From Chryseobacterium paludis (GTDB lineage Bacteria; Bacteroidota; Bacteroidia; Flavobacteriales; Weeksellaceae), in NCBI RefSeq assembly GCF_025403485.1, contig NZ_CP099966.1, forward strand, positions 3,881,001-3,945,000: a DNA stretch of 64,000 nucleotides, written 5' to 3'. This document shows, piece by piece, positions 8,917-17,971 of this stretch; the stretch's first letter is position 1; each line of letters starts with the position of its first letter. The position numbers and the translations under genes were made by a program. The notes under the pieces were generated by a model that was not told the DNA's origin, searched no databases, and saw only the letters and a program-made list of their open reading frames with translations.

Positions 8917-9094
8917 AATTTATCAGGTTATTTGATTTTATTTGAAAAATAATTTAATAGATAAATATAAAATTTATTAAATGAAATTAACAGAAAGTTT
9001 TGAGAAGGTCTGATTTTAAATTTTCTGATTGATAATTGATTGAATTTGTGTTGTTTATAGCTAATTTAGTAAATTTATCAGAAATACTAATCGC

Positions 9095-10303
9095 ATGATC
9101 GATTTCACTACCTACAGACAATGGTTATTATATAGGACTTTATTAGTCAAATTTATCCTCATAGGGCTTTTCATTAATTTGTCATCATATGCAGGGGCTC
9201 AGAATGATGAGCTTCCTAAAAGAAATCAAAAGAAGGTAGTGATAACTTCAAAGATCTTAAATGAGCAAAGGACGTTGTGGATCTACACACCATCCAACTA
9301 CGAAGGATCTAATGAAAAATATCCTGTCTTATATTTATTAGACCCTGATCAGAACTTTGCTTATGTGACGGAACTTGAAAGATTTTTATCTGACAGATAT
9401 CGAATTCCTCAGTTAATTGTAGTAGGAGTTGTGAATAACGACCGCATAAAGGACTTCACGCCCATACATTCTCTGATCTTTAACGGTAAGATAGACAATA
9501 GCCTGGCAAGTAGTGGTGGTGGAAAATATTTTTTAAGATTTGTAAAAGATGAACTTATTCCCTATGTTAATAAAAATTATAGAACTGAACCTTATCGCAT
9601 TTTATCGGGGCATTCTCTGGGCGGGTTATTCGCAGTATACTGCAAAGAAGAAGAACCTGATCTTTTTCAGTCGGAGATTGTAATTAGTCCTGCTATTTAT
9701 GGCGGTAACATGGAAATTCTTGGAAGATTTTCCGGTTTCCTTAAGGAGCACCCAAAGCTTTCCGGATATATGCCGGTTTCATTAGGTGAGGAACCTGGAG
9801 GTAAGATGGCCGTTGACTCGCTCGTGGGTCAGTTGAAAAGGTTGGCACCAAAATCATTTAAATGGCAATACAATTCCTATAAGGAAGAGGATCACTTTTC
9901 TGTAGGATATAAAAGTATGTATGATGGATTACGATTTATCTATAAAGATTGGTTTATCAATCCACAAGATACCACCTCGGTCAGATCTTATCGGGATATA
10001 CAGATGCATTTTCAAAAATTGACCAAAGAATTTGGATATAGCGTACAGCCTGGTGAGGATTTTATGAATGAGAGTGGCTATCAAAGATTAAAAGGCGGAC
10101 ATATTGATCAGGCAATTGAAATATTTGCTCAAAATGTTAAAGACCATCCGAATTCTTCAAATGCTCATGATAGTTTAGGAGAAGCTTACTTTTTAAAAGG
10201 GGATAATAAAAGGGCTCTTGATCATTATAAGAGGTCTGTTTTGCTCAATCCCAAAAATGAAAATGGAAAAGAAATGATTATAAAAATTAAAGAGAAATAT
10301 TGA
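9095..10303 (+). CDS. Exported esterase (enterochelin esterase-like fold) with C-terminal TPR
   Basis: 402 residues. An N-terminal hydrophobic segment (about 12-35, ending SYAGAQ) should be a signal peptide. The hydrolase domain (about 45-290) has RTLWIYTPSNY, YPVLYLLDPDQNF, nucleophile elbow SGHSLGG (Ser174) and a candidate His in EEDHFSVG. This is the pattern of the esterase D/Fes-like family that hydrolyses siderophore or acyl esters. Residues 330-402 contain TPR helices (NSSNAHDSLGEAYFLKGDN). It is monocistronic, with a terminator at 10435. The substrate is unknown. Confidence 0.75.
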   Translation: MIDFTTYRQWLLYRTLLVKFILIGLFINLSSYAGAQNDELPKRNQKKVVITSKILNEQRTLWIYTPSNYEGSNEKYPVLYLLDPDQNFAYVTELERFLSDRYRIPQLIVVGVVNNDRIKDFTPIHSLIFNGKIDNSLASSGGGKYFLRFVKDELIPYVNKNYRTEPYRILSGHSLGGLFAVYCKEEEPDLFQSEIVISPAIYGGNMEILGRFSGFLKEHPKLSGYMPVSLGEEPGGKMAVDSLVGQLKRLAPKSFKWQYNSYKEEDHFSVGYKSMYDGLRFIYKDWFINPQDTTSVRSYRDIQMHFQKLTKEFGYSVQPGEDFMNESGYQRLKGGHIDQAIEIFAQNVKDHPNSSNAHDSLGEAYFLKGDNKRALDHYKRSVLLNPKNENGKEMIIKIKEKY

Positions 10304-10434
10304 ATTGATGATACCACTGTTTCCCATTTTAGTGCTCGCCATTCCCAGAAAAGTATATTTATAAAATTTTGGTTCCATTTTGACCGGACTCACTATAATG
10401 GATTAACATTTACCAGGTTGGTTGATAAAAAACA

Positions 10435-10463
10435 AAAAGCTGCAAACACTGTTTGCAGCTTTT
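10435..10463. terminator. Bidirectional terminator between the esterase gene and the tRNA-Glu cluster
   Basis: A perfect 13-bp stem (AAAAGCTGCAAAC and its complement) with a 3-nt loop, flanked by A and T tracts. It lies 132 bp past the esterase stop and 26 bp past the end of the last tRNA-Glu on the minus strand. Confidence 0.85.
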
Positions 10464-10488
10464 ATAAGCTCTGATTATTAAGCTTCCG

Positions 10489-10560
10489 TAGCCCGTAGGG
10501 GAGTCGAACCCCTCTTACCAGAATGAAAATCTGAGGTCCTAACCGATAGACGAACGGGCC
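10489..10560 (-). tRNA. tRNA-Glu (anticodon UUC), copy 1
   Basis: A 72-nt cloverleaf starting GGCCCGT and ending ACGGGCT plus discriminator A. The anticodon loop TTTTCAT carries TTC between complementary stem arms, and the T-arm is GGGGTTCGACTCCCC. CCA is not encoded. It is identical over all 72 nt to the copy at 10629-10700. The first acceptor pair is G-U. Confidence 0.95.
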
Positions 10561-10628
10561 ATCTACGATTACACTAATTTGACTTAGTGTGTTAGGTTTT
10601 TGTTTTTATAAGTTTACAACTCTTATTG

Positions 10629-10700
10629 TAGCCCGTAGGGGAGTCGAACCCCTCTTACCAGAATGAAAATCTGAGGTCCTAACCGATAGACGAACGGGCC
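10629..10700 (-). tRNA. tRNA-Glu (anticodon UUC), copy 2
   Basis: Identical in sequence to the copy at 10489-10560 and separated from it by 68 bp. The spacer holds a 7-bp hairpin (ACACTAA / TTAGTGT at 10571-10590) that may guide RNA processing. It starts 10 bp after the rpsT stop codon, so it is probably co-transcribed with rpsT. Confidence 0.95.
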
Positions 10701-10710
10701 AACTATCCGT

Positions 10711-10965
10711 TTACGCTAATTTATTAACGTGCTTAGTTAATTTACTTTTCAAGTTAGCAGCTTTGTTTTTGTGGATAATATTTTTCTTAGCTAATTTATC
10801 CAACAAAGAGATCACTTTAGGCAATTGCTCTGCAGCAGAAGCTTTGTCTTCTTCATTTCTCAATACCTTCATCGCTGATCTTGCAGTCTTGTGGTAGTAT
10901 CTGTTACGAACTTTTCTAACTTCGTTTTGTCTAATTCTCTTTAATGCTGATTTATGATTTGCCAT
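10711..10965 (-). CDS. rpsT: 30S ribosomal protein S20
   Basis: 84 residues from the ATG at 10965 ([19 protein letters not shown]). A 7-residue upstream extension is rejected because the family begins MANHKSA. The protein is a short basic helical bundle that binds the body of 16S rRNA, near the usual 87 residues. It has its own promoter at 10984-11014 and is followed after 10 bp by two tRNA-Glu genes, a single-transcript arrangement of a ribosomal protein and tRNAs. Confidence 0.97.
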   Translation of the reverse strand: MANHKSALKRIRQNEVRKVRNRYYHKTARSAMKVLRNEEDKASAAEQLPKVISLLDKLAKKNIIHKNKAANLKSKLTKHVNKLA

Positions 10966-10983
10966 ATCGTTCAAATGTGAGTG

Positions 10984-11014
10984 CAAAAGTAAAAACTTTT
11001 TTCTTATCTGCCAA
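10984..11014 (-). promoter_or_regulatory. Promoter of rpsT and the tRNA-Glu pair
   Basis: On the minus strand a TTG (11014-11012), a 20-bp spacer and TACTTTTG (10991-10984) match the Bacteroidetes housekeeping consensus, 18 bp upstream of the rpsT start codon. Confidence 0.75.
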
Positions 11015-11032
11015 ATTTATTTTTAAAAAAAA

Positions 11033-11353
11033 TCAATTTTCTTCAGATAGATATTTTCTCAGTTTGTCTATTGCTTGTTCTATTTTAAAATTTTCTTGTT
11101 CTTTATCTATTTTCTTGATAATATTTCCCAACATTATCATTGCATTGTTCCATTCTCCAGTAGTATTGGTGAAGGTTAGTCCATCTATGGTTACTTCAAA
11201 GGCTACCCTTTCTCCATACCTGTAAAGCCTGAAACTTATTTTCTCATCTCTGCCTATTATCCCATCTTCATTAACTTTCAAGTCGTAACTTTTTGGGTTA
11301 GAGTGGATTTTCTTAAAAAGCAATGTCGCTTCTTGAATTTTTAAATCCGGCAT
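11033..11353 (-). CDS. Small conserved-looking protein of unknown function
   Basis: 106 residues from an ATG (MPDLKIQEATLLFKKIHSNP). No signal peptide or membrane segment. The middle (about 35-65) looks like a small beta-sheet (KISFRLYRYGERVAFEVTID) and the C-terminus is a charged helix (about 75-106). I do not recognise the family. It begins 14 bp after a tRNA-Glu gene and is followed by rpsT, so it is probably carried on the tRNA transcript. The reading frame uses lysine-rich codons like its neighbours and has no internal disruption. Confidence 0.65.
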   Translation of the reverse strand: MPDLKIQEATLLFKKIHSNPKSYDLKVNEDGIIGRDEKISFRLYRYGERVAFEVTIDGLTFTNTTGEWNNAMIMLGNIIKKIDKEQENFKIEQAIDKLRKYLSEEN

Positions 11354-11367
11354 GATATCAAATTTGG

Positions 11368-11439
11368 TAGCCTATAGGGGAATCGAACCCCTGTTGCAAG
11401 AATGAAAATCTTGAGTCCTAACCACTAGACGAATAGGCC
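11368..11439 (-). tRNA. tRNA-Glu (anticodon UUC), divergent isodecoder
   Basis: A 72-nt cloverleaf starting GGCCTAT and ending ATAGGCT plus A. The anticodon arm CAAGA-TTTTCAT-TCTTG carries TTC. It differs from the other two copies in the acceptor, D, anticodon and T arms with compensating changes, so it should be functional. Its promoter is at 11454-11483. Confidence 0.95.
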
Positions 11440-11453
11440 AAATTTTGAGGTTG

Positions 11454-11483
11454 CAAAAGTAATAATTTACTTCTTAACTTCAA
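11454..11483 (-). promoter_or_regulatory. Promoter of the tRNA-Glu operon
   Basis: On the minus strand TTG (11483-11481), exactly 19 bp, then TACTTTTG (11461-11454), placing the start a few bases before the tRNA 5' end. It has the same spacing as the rpsL and rplC promoters in this window. Confidence 0.8.
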
Positions 11484-11497
11484 AATTATTTTTTGTT

Positions 11498-12790
11498 CTA
11501 TCTGTAAACCTTTTGTATGATAGTATTCTTAATTCCCTTTGATTCAAGGTCTTTCTGAAGTTTTACAGCATCCTCCAAAGTGTATACTTTTCCATAAGTA
11601 TAGTAGAAAGTTCCGTTTTCTTTATTCCTTTCTACATCTTTTAGGGTTTGGAGAATAAACGAATTGCCATTCAATTTGTCACCAACATACAACTCGATGG
11701 TGTAATATCCGGTGCTTATTTTTTGGTTAGGCATAAATCCTACGGCAAATGCATTTTTAAATCCAGCATCTCTGGCTGTTTTAAGATTGATATCTTTTAT
11801 AGATGCCATATTGGTTACCCCATAATAGTATTTATATTGGCCGTTGTCTTTTATCGGAAGAATATAGTTTAGCCCTTTTAAAGCAGGGTCACCATCGTTA
11901 TATTTGGTAGGTGAACTCATCAGCAGGATTCTGAAGTCATTTTTTAAAGCCACCTCTACAAGCTTTTCAGGCTCAGGCTTTTTAGTAGTCATAACAGAAG
12001 AGCCACCGGATTTTCTGTCAATTGCTTTCTTATAATCGATAATAGCCTGATAGATACTTTCTGCAATCTCATCCTGTCCTTTGTCAGATGCTAAATAATG
12101 ACTTTCTTCTGCATGATTGATAAATCCGGTTTCAATAAGAACGGAAGGCATTGCATTCATACGAAGAACGTGTAAGTTTTTTTGGAAAACACCTCTTGAG
12201 AACCTTTTATCTTTATTTACAAAATTATCTTCTACCAAACCTCCAAATAGAAGACTGGATTCAAGATATTTGCTCTGCTGAAGCTTTAGTGCAATTAAAG
12301 ATTCCGGTGAACCGGCATCATAAGAACCAAAGGTCTGTCTATCTTTTTCATCCAGAAAAATCACATCATTTTCTCTTTTTGCCACTTCCAGATTGGTGTC
12401 ATTTTGATCGGGTCCCTGAACATAGGTTTCTGTTCCATACGCCGAAGATCTCTGTGCAGAATTACAATGGACGGAAATAAAAAGATCAGCTTTGCTTCTG
12501 TTGGCAAGATTGGTTCTATCGGAAAGAGAAGGGTATTCGTCGAATTTACGGGTATAGATTACTTTAAAGTCTTTATTTTTTTCAAGCATCCTTCCTACTT
12601 TTAACACAACGGAAAGGGTTACATCTTTTTCTGCTAAAAGTCCAATATCGCTATAAGTTCTCTTCGCACCAGAATCACTTCCCCCATGTCCAGCGTCTAA
12701 AACGAGTGTGAATTTTTTTTGTGAAAAAAAGAAATTACTCGATAGTATGAGGAGAAATGATAAAATTATTTTAAATTTTTGTTTGTACAT
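11498..12790 (-). CDS. N-acetylmuramoyl-L-alanine amidase (Amidase_3) with SPOR-like C-terminus
   Basis: 430 residues with a signal peptide (to about residue 23, FFFSQ). The zinc amidase domain (about 28-255) shows the expected ligands His35 (LDAGHGGSDSGA), Glu54 (AEKDVTLSV) and His108 (FISVHCNSA), plus catalytic Glu220 (VLIETGFINH). It cleaves the amide between MurNAc and the stem peptide in the periplasm during cell separation. The C-terminal part (about 340-430: GYYTIELYVGD, TYGKVYTLEDAVKLQKDLES) looks like a SPOR-type septal peptidoglycan-binding region. It is transcribed divergently from lptD across 54 bp. Confidence 0.9.
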   Translation of the reverse strand: MYKQKFKIILSFLLILSSNFFFSQKKFTLVLDAGHGGSDSGAKRTYSDIGLLAEKDVTLSVVLKVGRMLEKNKDFKVIYTRKFDEYPSLSDRTNLANRSKADLFISVHCNSAQRSSAYGTETYVQGPDQNDTNLEVAKRENDVIFLDEKDRQTFGSYDAGSPESLIALKLQQSKYLESSLLFGGLVEDNFVNKDKRFSRGVFQKNLHVLRMNAMPSVLIETGFINHAEESHYLASDKGQDEIAESIYQAIIDYKKAIDRKSGGSSVMTTKKPEPEKLVEVALKNDFRILLMSSPTKYNDGDPALKGLNYILPIKDNGQYKYYYGVTNMASIKDINLKTARDAGFKNAFAVGFMPNQKISTGYYTIELYVGDKLNGNSFILQTLKDVERNKENGTFYYTYGKVYTLEDAVKLQKDLESKGIKNTIIQKVYR

Positions 12791-12812
12791 CTTACAGTTT
12801 TAAAAATTATAC

Positions 12813-12820
12813 TAATTTTG
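12813..12820 (+). promoter_or_regulatory. -7 element of lptD
   Basis: TAATTTTG fits TAnnTTTG and lies 24 bp before the lptD start in the 54-bp divergent spacer. No convincing -33 TTG was found. Confidence 0.5.
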
Positions 12821-12844
12821 AGCCTTAATTATATATAAGAAAAA

Positions 12845-15445
12845 TTGGCCAAAACCGTCCTCAAAAATATATTACAAATTTTAATTATCCTAATTTTTAA
12901 CAATTTTTTAGCACAGAAAACGCCTGAGAAATTGCCTAAAAATACGGTAATTAATGATACTATTTCCAAAAAGGATACCATTGTTGCAAAGAAAGAGTCA
13001 TTAGATGATGTTCTTATGACAAAGGCGGATAATATCCGTAGAGATTTCCCAAAAAAAATGATATACCTGAACCAAAAGGCCCAGGTGAAATATCAGGATA
13101 TGCAGATAGATGCAGATTATATCTCTATTGATGAACAAAAGAACCTAATTTATGCCCGAGGTAAACAGGATTCTTTGGGGAAGAAATTTATAGAACCTGT
13201 GATCACAACACAGGCAGGGAAAAAATATGAGACCGATCAGTTCAATTACAACTACAAAACAAAGCAAGCTATTGCATATAACGCAAGAACTGAGGAAAGT
13301 GAGGGGGTAATTATTGCTAATAAAACTAAAAAATATAATGATTCCGTCTTTGCTATGAGGCATGCCCTATATACTACGGATGAATATTTCCTGAAGAAAA
13401 AAGATACTGCAGCGGATTATCATTTATTGGCTTCTAATATTAAATTAATTAAAACCAAAGAGAAATCACAGATCATTACGGGACCTATACAAATGTATAT
13501 AGAACAGGTGCCAACTCCACTTATTATGCCTTTTGCCATCTTACCTTTTTCCAGTAAAAGATCAGCAGGGATTTTAATACCGAGTTTTGGAGAACGACAG
13601 GATGTAGGGTTTTTCCTGAACGGGATCGGATACTATCAGCCGATAGGTGAGCATTTTGACATGAAGGTACTTGCAGATATCTACACAAAAGGAAGCTGGA
13701 ATGTAAGACCTGAAATGAATTATACCAAGAAATACCGGTATTCTGGAAATTTCGCGGCAGATATTGGAACTACCATAAGGGGAATTAAAGGATTGGATGA
13801 TTATTCCAGAAGCAGTACCTATAGAATTGCATGGAGACATACACAGGACACAAAGGCAAATCCATTTCTTACATTCTCAGCCTCAGTGGATATTGTAAGC
13901 AACAAATTTTATAATAATACCATTAACAATAATTATATATTCAATCAGAATGTATTGAATACTCAACAAAATTCAACGGTATCGCTTACTAAAAGGTTTC
14001 TAAAGCTACCGGCAACTATTACCGGAACAGCATCATATTCCCAGAATTTTGCTACAGGTTTAGCGGATTTACGCTTACCCCAGATGAACGTAGCGATTAA
14101 TCAGTTTTATTTATTCAAATCAAAAACAGGTGTAAGACAAGGTCTCTTAGAAAATATTACCGTAAATACAGGTTTGAATTTAACAAACTTTGTGACAACC
14201 AACGAAGGGGAGCTATTTACAAAGGCGATGTGGGATAAACTTCAGACAGGTCTTAAAAATAATATAACATTAGGAACCAATACAACGGTAGCCAAATATT
14301 TTACATTCAGTTTAGGAGCTACAATAGACAATGCATTAACTACAAAAACACTCACAAGATATTATGATCCTTTGAGTAATAACAGCAATAAAGTAGTTGA
14401 TCAAATCAATAAAAAAATTGCGGGATATTCCACATTTTCAACCACTGCCAGTTTACAGACCACATTGTATGGAATGCTTAATTTCAAAAAAGGCGCTGCA
14501 ATTGAAGCAATACGACATATGATGACTCCAAGTATTGGATTTACTTATTCACCGGATTTTGGATCGGCAGGCTTTGGATATTATAAGAATTATTATGATG
14601 CAAACGGAGCTTTAACTCCTTATTCGATTTTTGATAAAGGAATTGTCGGTTCACCTACCAGCGGAATGCAGGGATCTTTAGGTTTCAATATTGGGAATAA
14701 TATCGAAATGAAGGTGAAGTCTAAGAAAGACTCTACAGGGGTAAAAAAAATAAAGATATTTGAATCCCTAAACCTTTCTGGAAGCTATAATTTTGCAGCT
14801 AAAGATCATCCATGGTCTATCTTTACAATTAACGGACAATCTTCGTTTTTTGAAAATAAATTGAGCGTGAATACGAGTTTGTCACTGGATCCATATAAAA
14901 TTCTTTTTGCTCCGGGATCAGATACAGGGATCAGAACTGAACAGTTTGGAAGCTTTAGTGTACAGGGCTTTAATATTCAGGTATCCTATCCTTTAAGCAG
15001 TGAGATCTTTGGAGAAAAAACAGATTACGCGAAGAAATATCAGTCTAAAGGAGAAATAAGAAATGAAAATTATTATTTTGATGATGATCATTACGCTCAT
15101 TTTGATCAGGCATGGACTTTAAATGTTAATGCAAATTATGCGTATTCCAGAAGTTTATCCCGCTTTGGTAATAAAATTGCTTCTGTAGGATTGGATGGAA
15201 GTCTTAAGCTTACTCCATTCTGGAATATAAATGGGAGTACCCACTATGATATGATCACTAAACAATTGGCATATACGAGAATAGGTTTCTCCAGAGATCA
15301 GCGAAGTTTTACAATCAATTTTAATTGGGTACCTTTTGGACAGTACAAAGTATATGACTTTTTCATTGGGATAAAAGCTAATATTTTAAGTGACGCCCTT
15401 AAATATAAGGACAGAAGTTTTACACAACCGAATGCACCTTTCTAA
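12845..15445 (+). CDS. lptD: Outer-membrane LPS assembly protein LptD (OstA-like)
   Basis: 866 residues. The start is a TTG: it yields the signal peptide (VLKNILQILIILIFNNFLAQ), an in-frame TAA lies three codons upstream, and the first ATG would remove 56 residues including that signal. A periplasmic OstA/LptA-like jelly roll (about 60-230: KAQVKYQDMQIDADYISID) is followed by a large beta-barrel (about 240-866: PFAILPFSSKRSAGILIPSF). With LptE it inserts lipopolysaccharide into the outer leaflet. The Bacteroidetes form is longer than the 784 residues of E. coli. ridA follows after 54 bp. Confidence 0.9.
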   Translation: MAKTVLKNILQILIILIFNNFLAQKTPEKLPKNTVINDTISKKDTIVAKKESLDDVLMTKADNIRRDFPKKMIYLNQKAQVKYQDMQIDADYISIDEQKNLIYARGKQDSLGKKFIEPVITTQAGKKYETDQFNYNYKTKQAIAYNARTEESEGVIIANKTKKYNDSVFAMRHALYTTDEYFLKKKDTAADYHLLASNIKLIKTKEKSQIITGPIQMYIEQVPTPLIMPFAILPFSSKRSAGILIPSFGERQDVGFFLNGIGYYQPIGEHFDMKVLADIYTKGSWNVRPEMNYTKKYRYSGNFAADIGTTIRGIKGLDDYSRSSTYRIAWRHTQDTKANPFLTFSASVDIVSNKFYNNTINNNYIFNQNVLNTQQNSTVSLTKRFLKLPATITGTASYSQNFATGLADLRLPQMNVAINQFYLFKSKTGVRQGLLENITVNTGLNLTNFVTTNEGELFTKAMWDKLQTGLKNNITLGTNTTVAKYFTFSLGATIDNALTTKTLTRYYDPLSNNSNKVVDQINKKIAGYSTFSTTASLQTTLYGMLNFKKGAAIEAIRHMMTPSIGFTYSPDFGSAGFGYYKNYYDANGALTPYSIFDKGIVGSPTSGMQGSLGFNIGNNIEMKVKSKKDSTGVKKIKIFESLNLSGSYNFAAKDHPWSIFTINGQSSFFENKLSVNTSLSLDPYKILFAPGSDTGIRTEQFGSFSVQGFNIQVSYPLSSEIFGEKTDYAKKYQSKGEIRNENYYFDDDHYAHFDQAWTLNVNANYAYSRSLSRFGNKIASVGLDGSLKLTPFWNINGSTHYDMITKQLAYTRIGFSRDQRSFTINFNWVPFGQYKVYDFFIGIKANILSDALKYKDRSFTQPNAPF

Positions 15446-15452
15446 TATGAGA

Positions 15453-15481
15453 TTGACTTTTGAGAATAAATTTTATATTTG
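15453..15481 (+). promoter_or_regulatory. Promoter of ridA
   Basis: TTG (15453-15455), 18 bp, TATATTTG (15474-15481), 18 bp before the ridA ATG, so ridA can be expressed apart from lptD. Confidence 0.65.
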
Positions 15482-15499
15482 CACCCAAAATAAATTCTA

Positions 15500-15880
15500 A
15501 TGAAAAAAATAATAAACACAGTTAATGCTCCTGCAGCAATCGGACCTTACTCGCAAGCAAACTTTGCAAACGGAGTTTTATATATATCAGGTCAGATTCC
15601 TGTAGATCCGGCATCTGGTAAATTGGTAGAAGGAATTGAAAAAGAAACACATCAGGTGATGAAAAACCTTGAGGCTATCCTTACGGAAGCTGGAATGACT
15701 TTTAAAAACGTTGTAAAGGCATCAATATTCCTTAAGAGTATGGATGATTTTGCAGTGATGAATGATATTTATGCATCATATCTGGATGCTGAAAGCTATC
15801 CGGCTCGTGAAACTGTACAGGTTTCTTGTCTGCCTAAGAATGTTGATATTGAAATTTCGATGATTGCACATCAGGATTAA
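15500..15880 (+). CDS. ridA: RidA-family imine/enamine deaminase
   Basis: 126 residues, full length for the YjgF/YER057c/UK114 family. Signature blocks are APAAIGPYSQA, LYISGQIPVDP, VKASIFLKSMDDFAVMNDIY and the substrate-binding Arg in YPARETVQVSCLP. It is a cytosolic homotrimer that hydrolyses reactive 2-aminoacrylate formed by PLP enzymes. Its stop codon shares one base with the start of the next gene (TAATG), so the two are translationally coupled. Confidence 0.95.
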   Translation: MKKIINTVNAPAAIGPYSQANFANGVLYISGQIPVDPASGKLVEGIEKETHQVMKNLEAILTEAGMTFKNVVKASIFLKSMDDFAVMNDIYASYLDAESYPARETVQVSCLPKNVDIEISMIAHQD

Positions 15881-16335
15881 TGAGCTTTATAAGAAATACA
15901 TTTGCGGTGTTGGTGGGGCTTACTATAGCCGGCCTTATTATTACTCTAGGTATAAGAGTTTTTCCGCAGTGGATTACTTTTGATGCTTTTGCTCCCTTTG
16001 AACATTGGCAAAGATTCCTTTACAGCATGAGAAACGATGATGCTTTTTTTGGATTCTTATTATTTATTTCAGGCTTGGGAACAACAATAGGCGGAGTGGC
16101 TACAGCAATTATTGTGAAGTATGCGAAAGTTGCTTACGCTATTCTAATAGGCTTTATAATGTTGTTTATTGCCATGCTGGATGTAATTGTATTTCCTTAT
16201 CATCCTACATTCTATAAAATATCAATATTTCTAACCTTTTTTCCTTTTTCATGGATCGGAGGTAAAATTGTAGAAATAATTTATGAAAGGAATAGGAAAA
16301 AAAGAATCGCTGATAAAATGAATAAAACGAAATAA
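15880..16335 (+). CDS. Small integral membrane protein, unknown function
   Basis: 151 residues with about four membrane helices (roughly 5-27, 45-72, 78-103 and 105-135) and a basic C-terminal tail (YERNRKKRIADKMNKTK). No known motif. It overlaps the ridA stop by one base, which indicates co-expression, although I know of no functional link between RidA and such proteins. A strong terminator starts at its stop codon. Confidence 0.7.
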   Translation: MSFIRNTFAVLVGLTIAGLIITLGIRVFPQWITFDAFAPFEHWQRFLYSMRNDDAFFGFLLFISGLGTTIGGVATAIIVKYAKVAYAILIGFIMLFIAMLDVIVFPYHPTFYKISIFLTFFPFSWIGGKIVEIIYERNRKKRIADKMNKTK

Positions 16336-16364
16336 AAAAAACGCTGCAGATGCAGCGTTTTTTT
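16334..16364. terminator. Bidirectional terminator between convergent genes
   Basis: ACGCTGCA / TGCAGCGT stem with a 2-nt centre, extended by A7 and T7 tracts. It lies between the plus-strand membrane protein gene and the minus-strand htrA gene. Confidence 0.88.
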
Positions 16365-16388
16365 ATTGAATTTTTTAGGTAATATCCG

Positions 16389-17924
16389 TTAAGGCATTTT
16401 GAAACCTTTGGTATACATTCTTCCATATTCGTCTACAAATTTCACCTGGACATTTCCTTGGTATTTATTCAGAGCCTTTTCAACATCTTCTTGTGAATTG
16501 ACAGGCTTACCATTTATTTCTATAATGATGTAATTGTCTACAATACCTATTTTAGCCATTTCACTTCCTTCAGACACATTTTTAGCGATTACACCACTAT
16601 TTAATCCGTAGCTGGTTTTAAATGAATCACTCAATGGAGTGAACTCAGCACCGATTTTTTCTGTAACACTTAGGTCAGCCTTTGTTCTGGCAGAAGTTCC
16701 TCCATTCTGATCTTTTAAAGTAACAGTTGTCACGTTTTCTTTGCCGTTTCTTGTATAGGTTACCTGAACTTTATCACCAGGACGCTTGCTTCCTACAGCC
16801 ATTGAAAGATCTGCAAAATCAGTAATTGCTGTTTCATCAATTTTTGTGATAATATCACCATTCTTAATTCCTGCATTTTCAGCACCACTCTTGTCAGTAA
16901 CCTCTGTAACATATACACCAGAGCCTACTTTAATGTTGGCTTTCTTCTGCTTATTATACATGGCAACCTGTTGGTCATCTGAAAGATCTAAAGAAGCAAC
17001 TCCTAAGAATCCTCTCTGTACAATTCCAAACTTCTTAATGTCTTCAACAATTTTTCTTGCTAAGTTAGCTGGTATTGCAAATCCATAGCCTTGATAGTAT
17101 CCTGTTGTAGACTGAATAGCAGAGTTGATACCGATAAGATCTCCATTTGCATTTACCAATGCCCCTCCTGAGTTTCCTGGATTAATAGCAGCATCGGTTT
17201 GAATAAAGCTTTCAATAGGATTACTTGCTTTCCCCTGAGATCCCAGAATACCAATTCCTCTGCCTTTTGCTGAAACAATACCTGCTGTAACCGTTGAGTT
17301 CAACCCAAGTGGATTTCCAACAGCAAGAACCCATTGTCCTACTTCGATATTATCAGAATTGGCAAAATTCAGATATGGCAATCCTTTCTCTTCAATTTTT
17401 AACAGGGAAATATCTGTATTAGGGTCAGTACCTACTAGTGTAGCGATGTAAGCCTTTTTATTGCTAAGTACAACTTCCAGTTTGTTAGCACCCGCTACTA
17501 CGTGGTTATTAGAAATAATATAACCGTCTGGTGAGATGATAACCCCCGAACCCATTCCTGAAGGCATATTATCAGGAGCTTGCTGCTGTTGCTTCTGTCT
17601 TTGCTGTCCGCCACCTCTTCCTCCAAAAGGATCTCCGAAGAAAAAGTCAAACAAATCCTGTTCAGAAGCTCTGCTTGATGTTCTGCTCTGGTAATTTTTA
17701 ATAGTAACTACTGCCGGGACTGTTGTCTTTGCTGCTTTTACGAAATCATCCCCTGTAGTACCGGTATTCATTCCTACGAACGAAGTATTGGCTGCAGAAG
17801 TAAAATAAGACTGGTCGCCGTTATTGGCTCCGTGGCCAAAATATTGTATTGTGCCAACGGTAGTAGCTCCTGAGATAACTCCTACTACGGCAAATGGTAA
17901 TAGTTTTTTTAAAGTGCTCTTCAT
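16389..17924 (-). CDS. htrA: Do-family (HtrA/DegP) periplasmic serine endopeptidase
   Basis: 511 residues. An N-terminal hydrophobic signal/anchor (about 8-28) is followed by a linker with a Gly/Gln-rich run (about 100-117). The trypsin-like domain carries the triad His141 (SNNHVVAG), Asp171 (DPNTDISLLKI) and Ser252 (NPGNSGGALV). Two PDZ domains follow (about 310-400 and 415-505). It acts as a periplasmic chaperone-protease on misfolded envelope proteins. It is monocistronic; a TAAATTTG element at 17972-17979 can drive it. Confidence 0.93.
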   Translation of the reverse strand: MKSTLKKLLPFAVVGVISGATTVGTIQYFGHGANNGDQSYFTSAANTSFVGMNTGTTGDDFVKAAKTTVPAVVTIKNYQSRTSSRASEQDLFDFFFGDPFGGRGGGQQRQKQQQQAPDNMPSGMGSGVIISPDGYIISNNHVVAGANKLEVVLSNKKAYIATLVGTDPNTDISLLKIEEKGLPYLNFANSDNIEVGQWVLAVGNPLGLNSTVTAGIVSAKGRGIGILGSQGKASNPIESFIQTDAAINPGNSGGALVNANGDLIGINSAIQSTTGYYQGYGFAIPANLARKIVEDIKKFGIVQRGFLGVASLDLSDDQQVAMYNKQKKANIKVGSGVYVTEVTDKSGAENAGIKNGDIITKIDETAITDFADLSMAVGSKRPGDKVQVTYTRNGKENVTTVTLKDQNGGTSARTKADLSVTEKIGAEFTPLSDSFKTSYGLNSGVIAKNVSEGSEMAKIGIVDNYIIIEINGKPVNSQEDVEKALNKYQGNVQVKFVDEYGRMYTKGFKMP

Positions 17925-17971
17925 TGTATATCTTCTTTTATTTTATTAATTAATTTAGGTTTTAAGGTAAA

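Noticed and set aside
10571..10590. Hairpin between the two identical tRNA-Glu genes as a terminator
   Set aside because: On the transcribed minus strand no U-tract follows it, so processing is more likely than termination.
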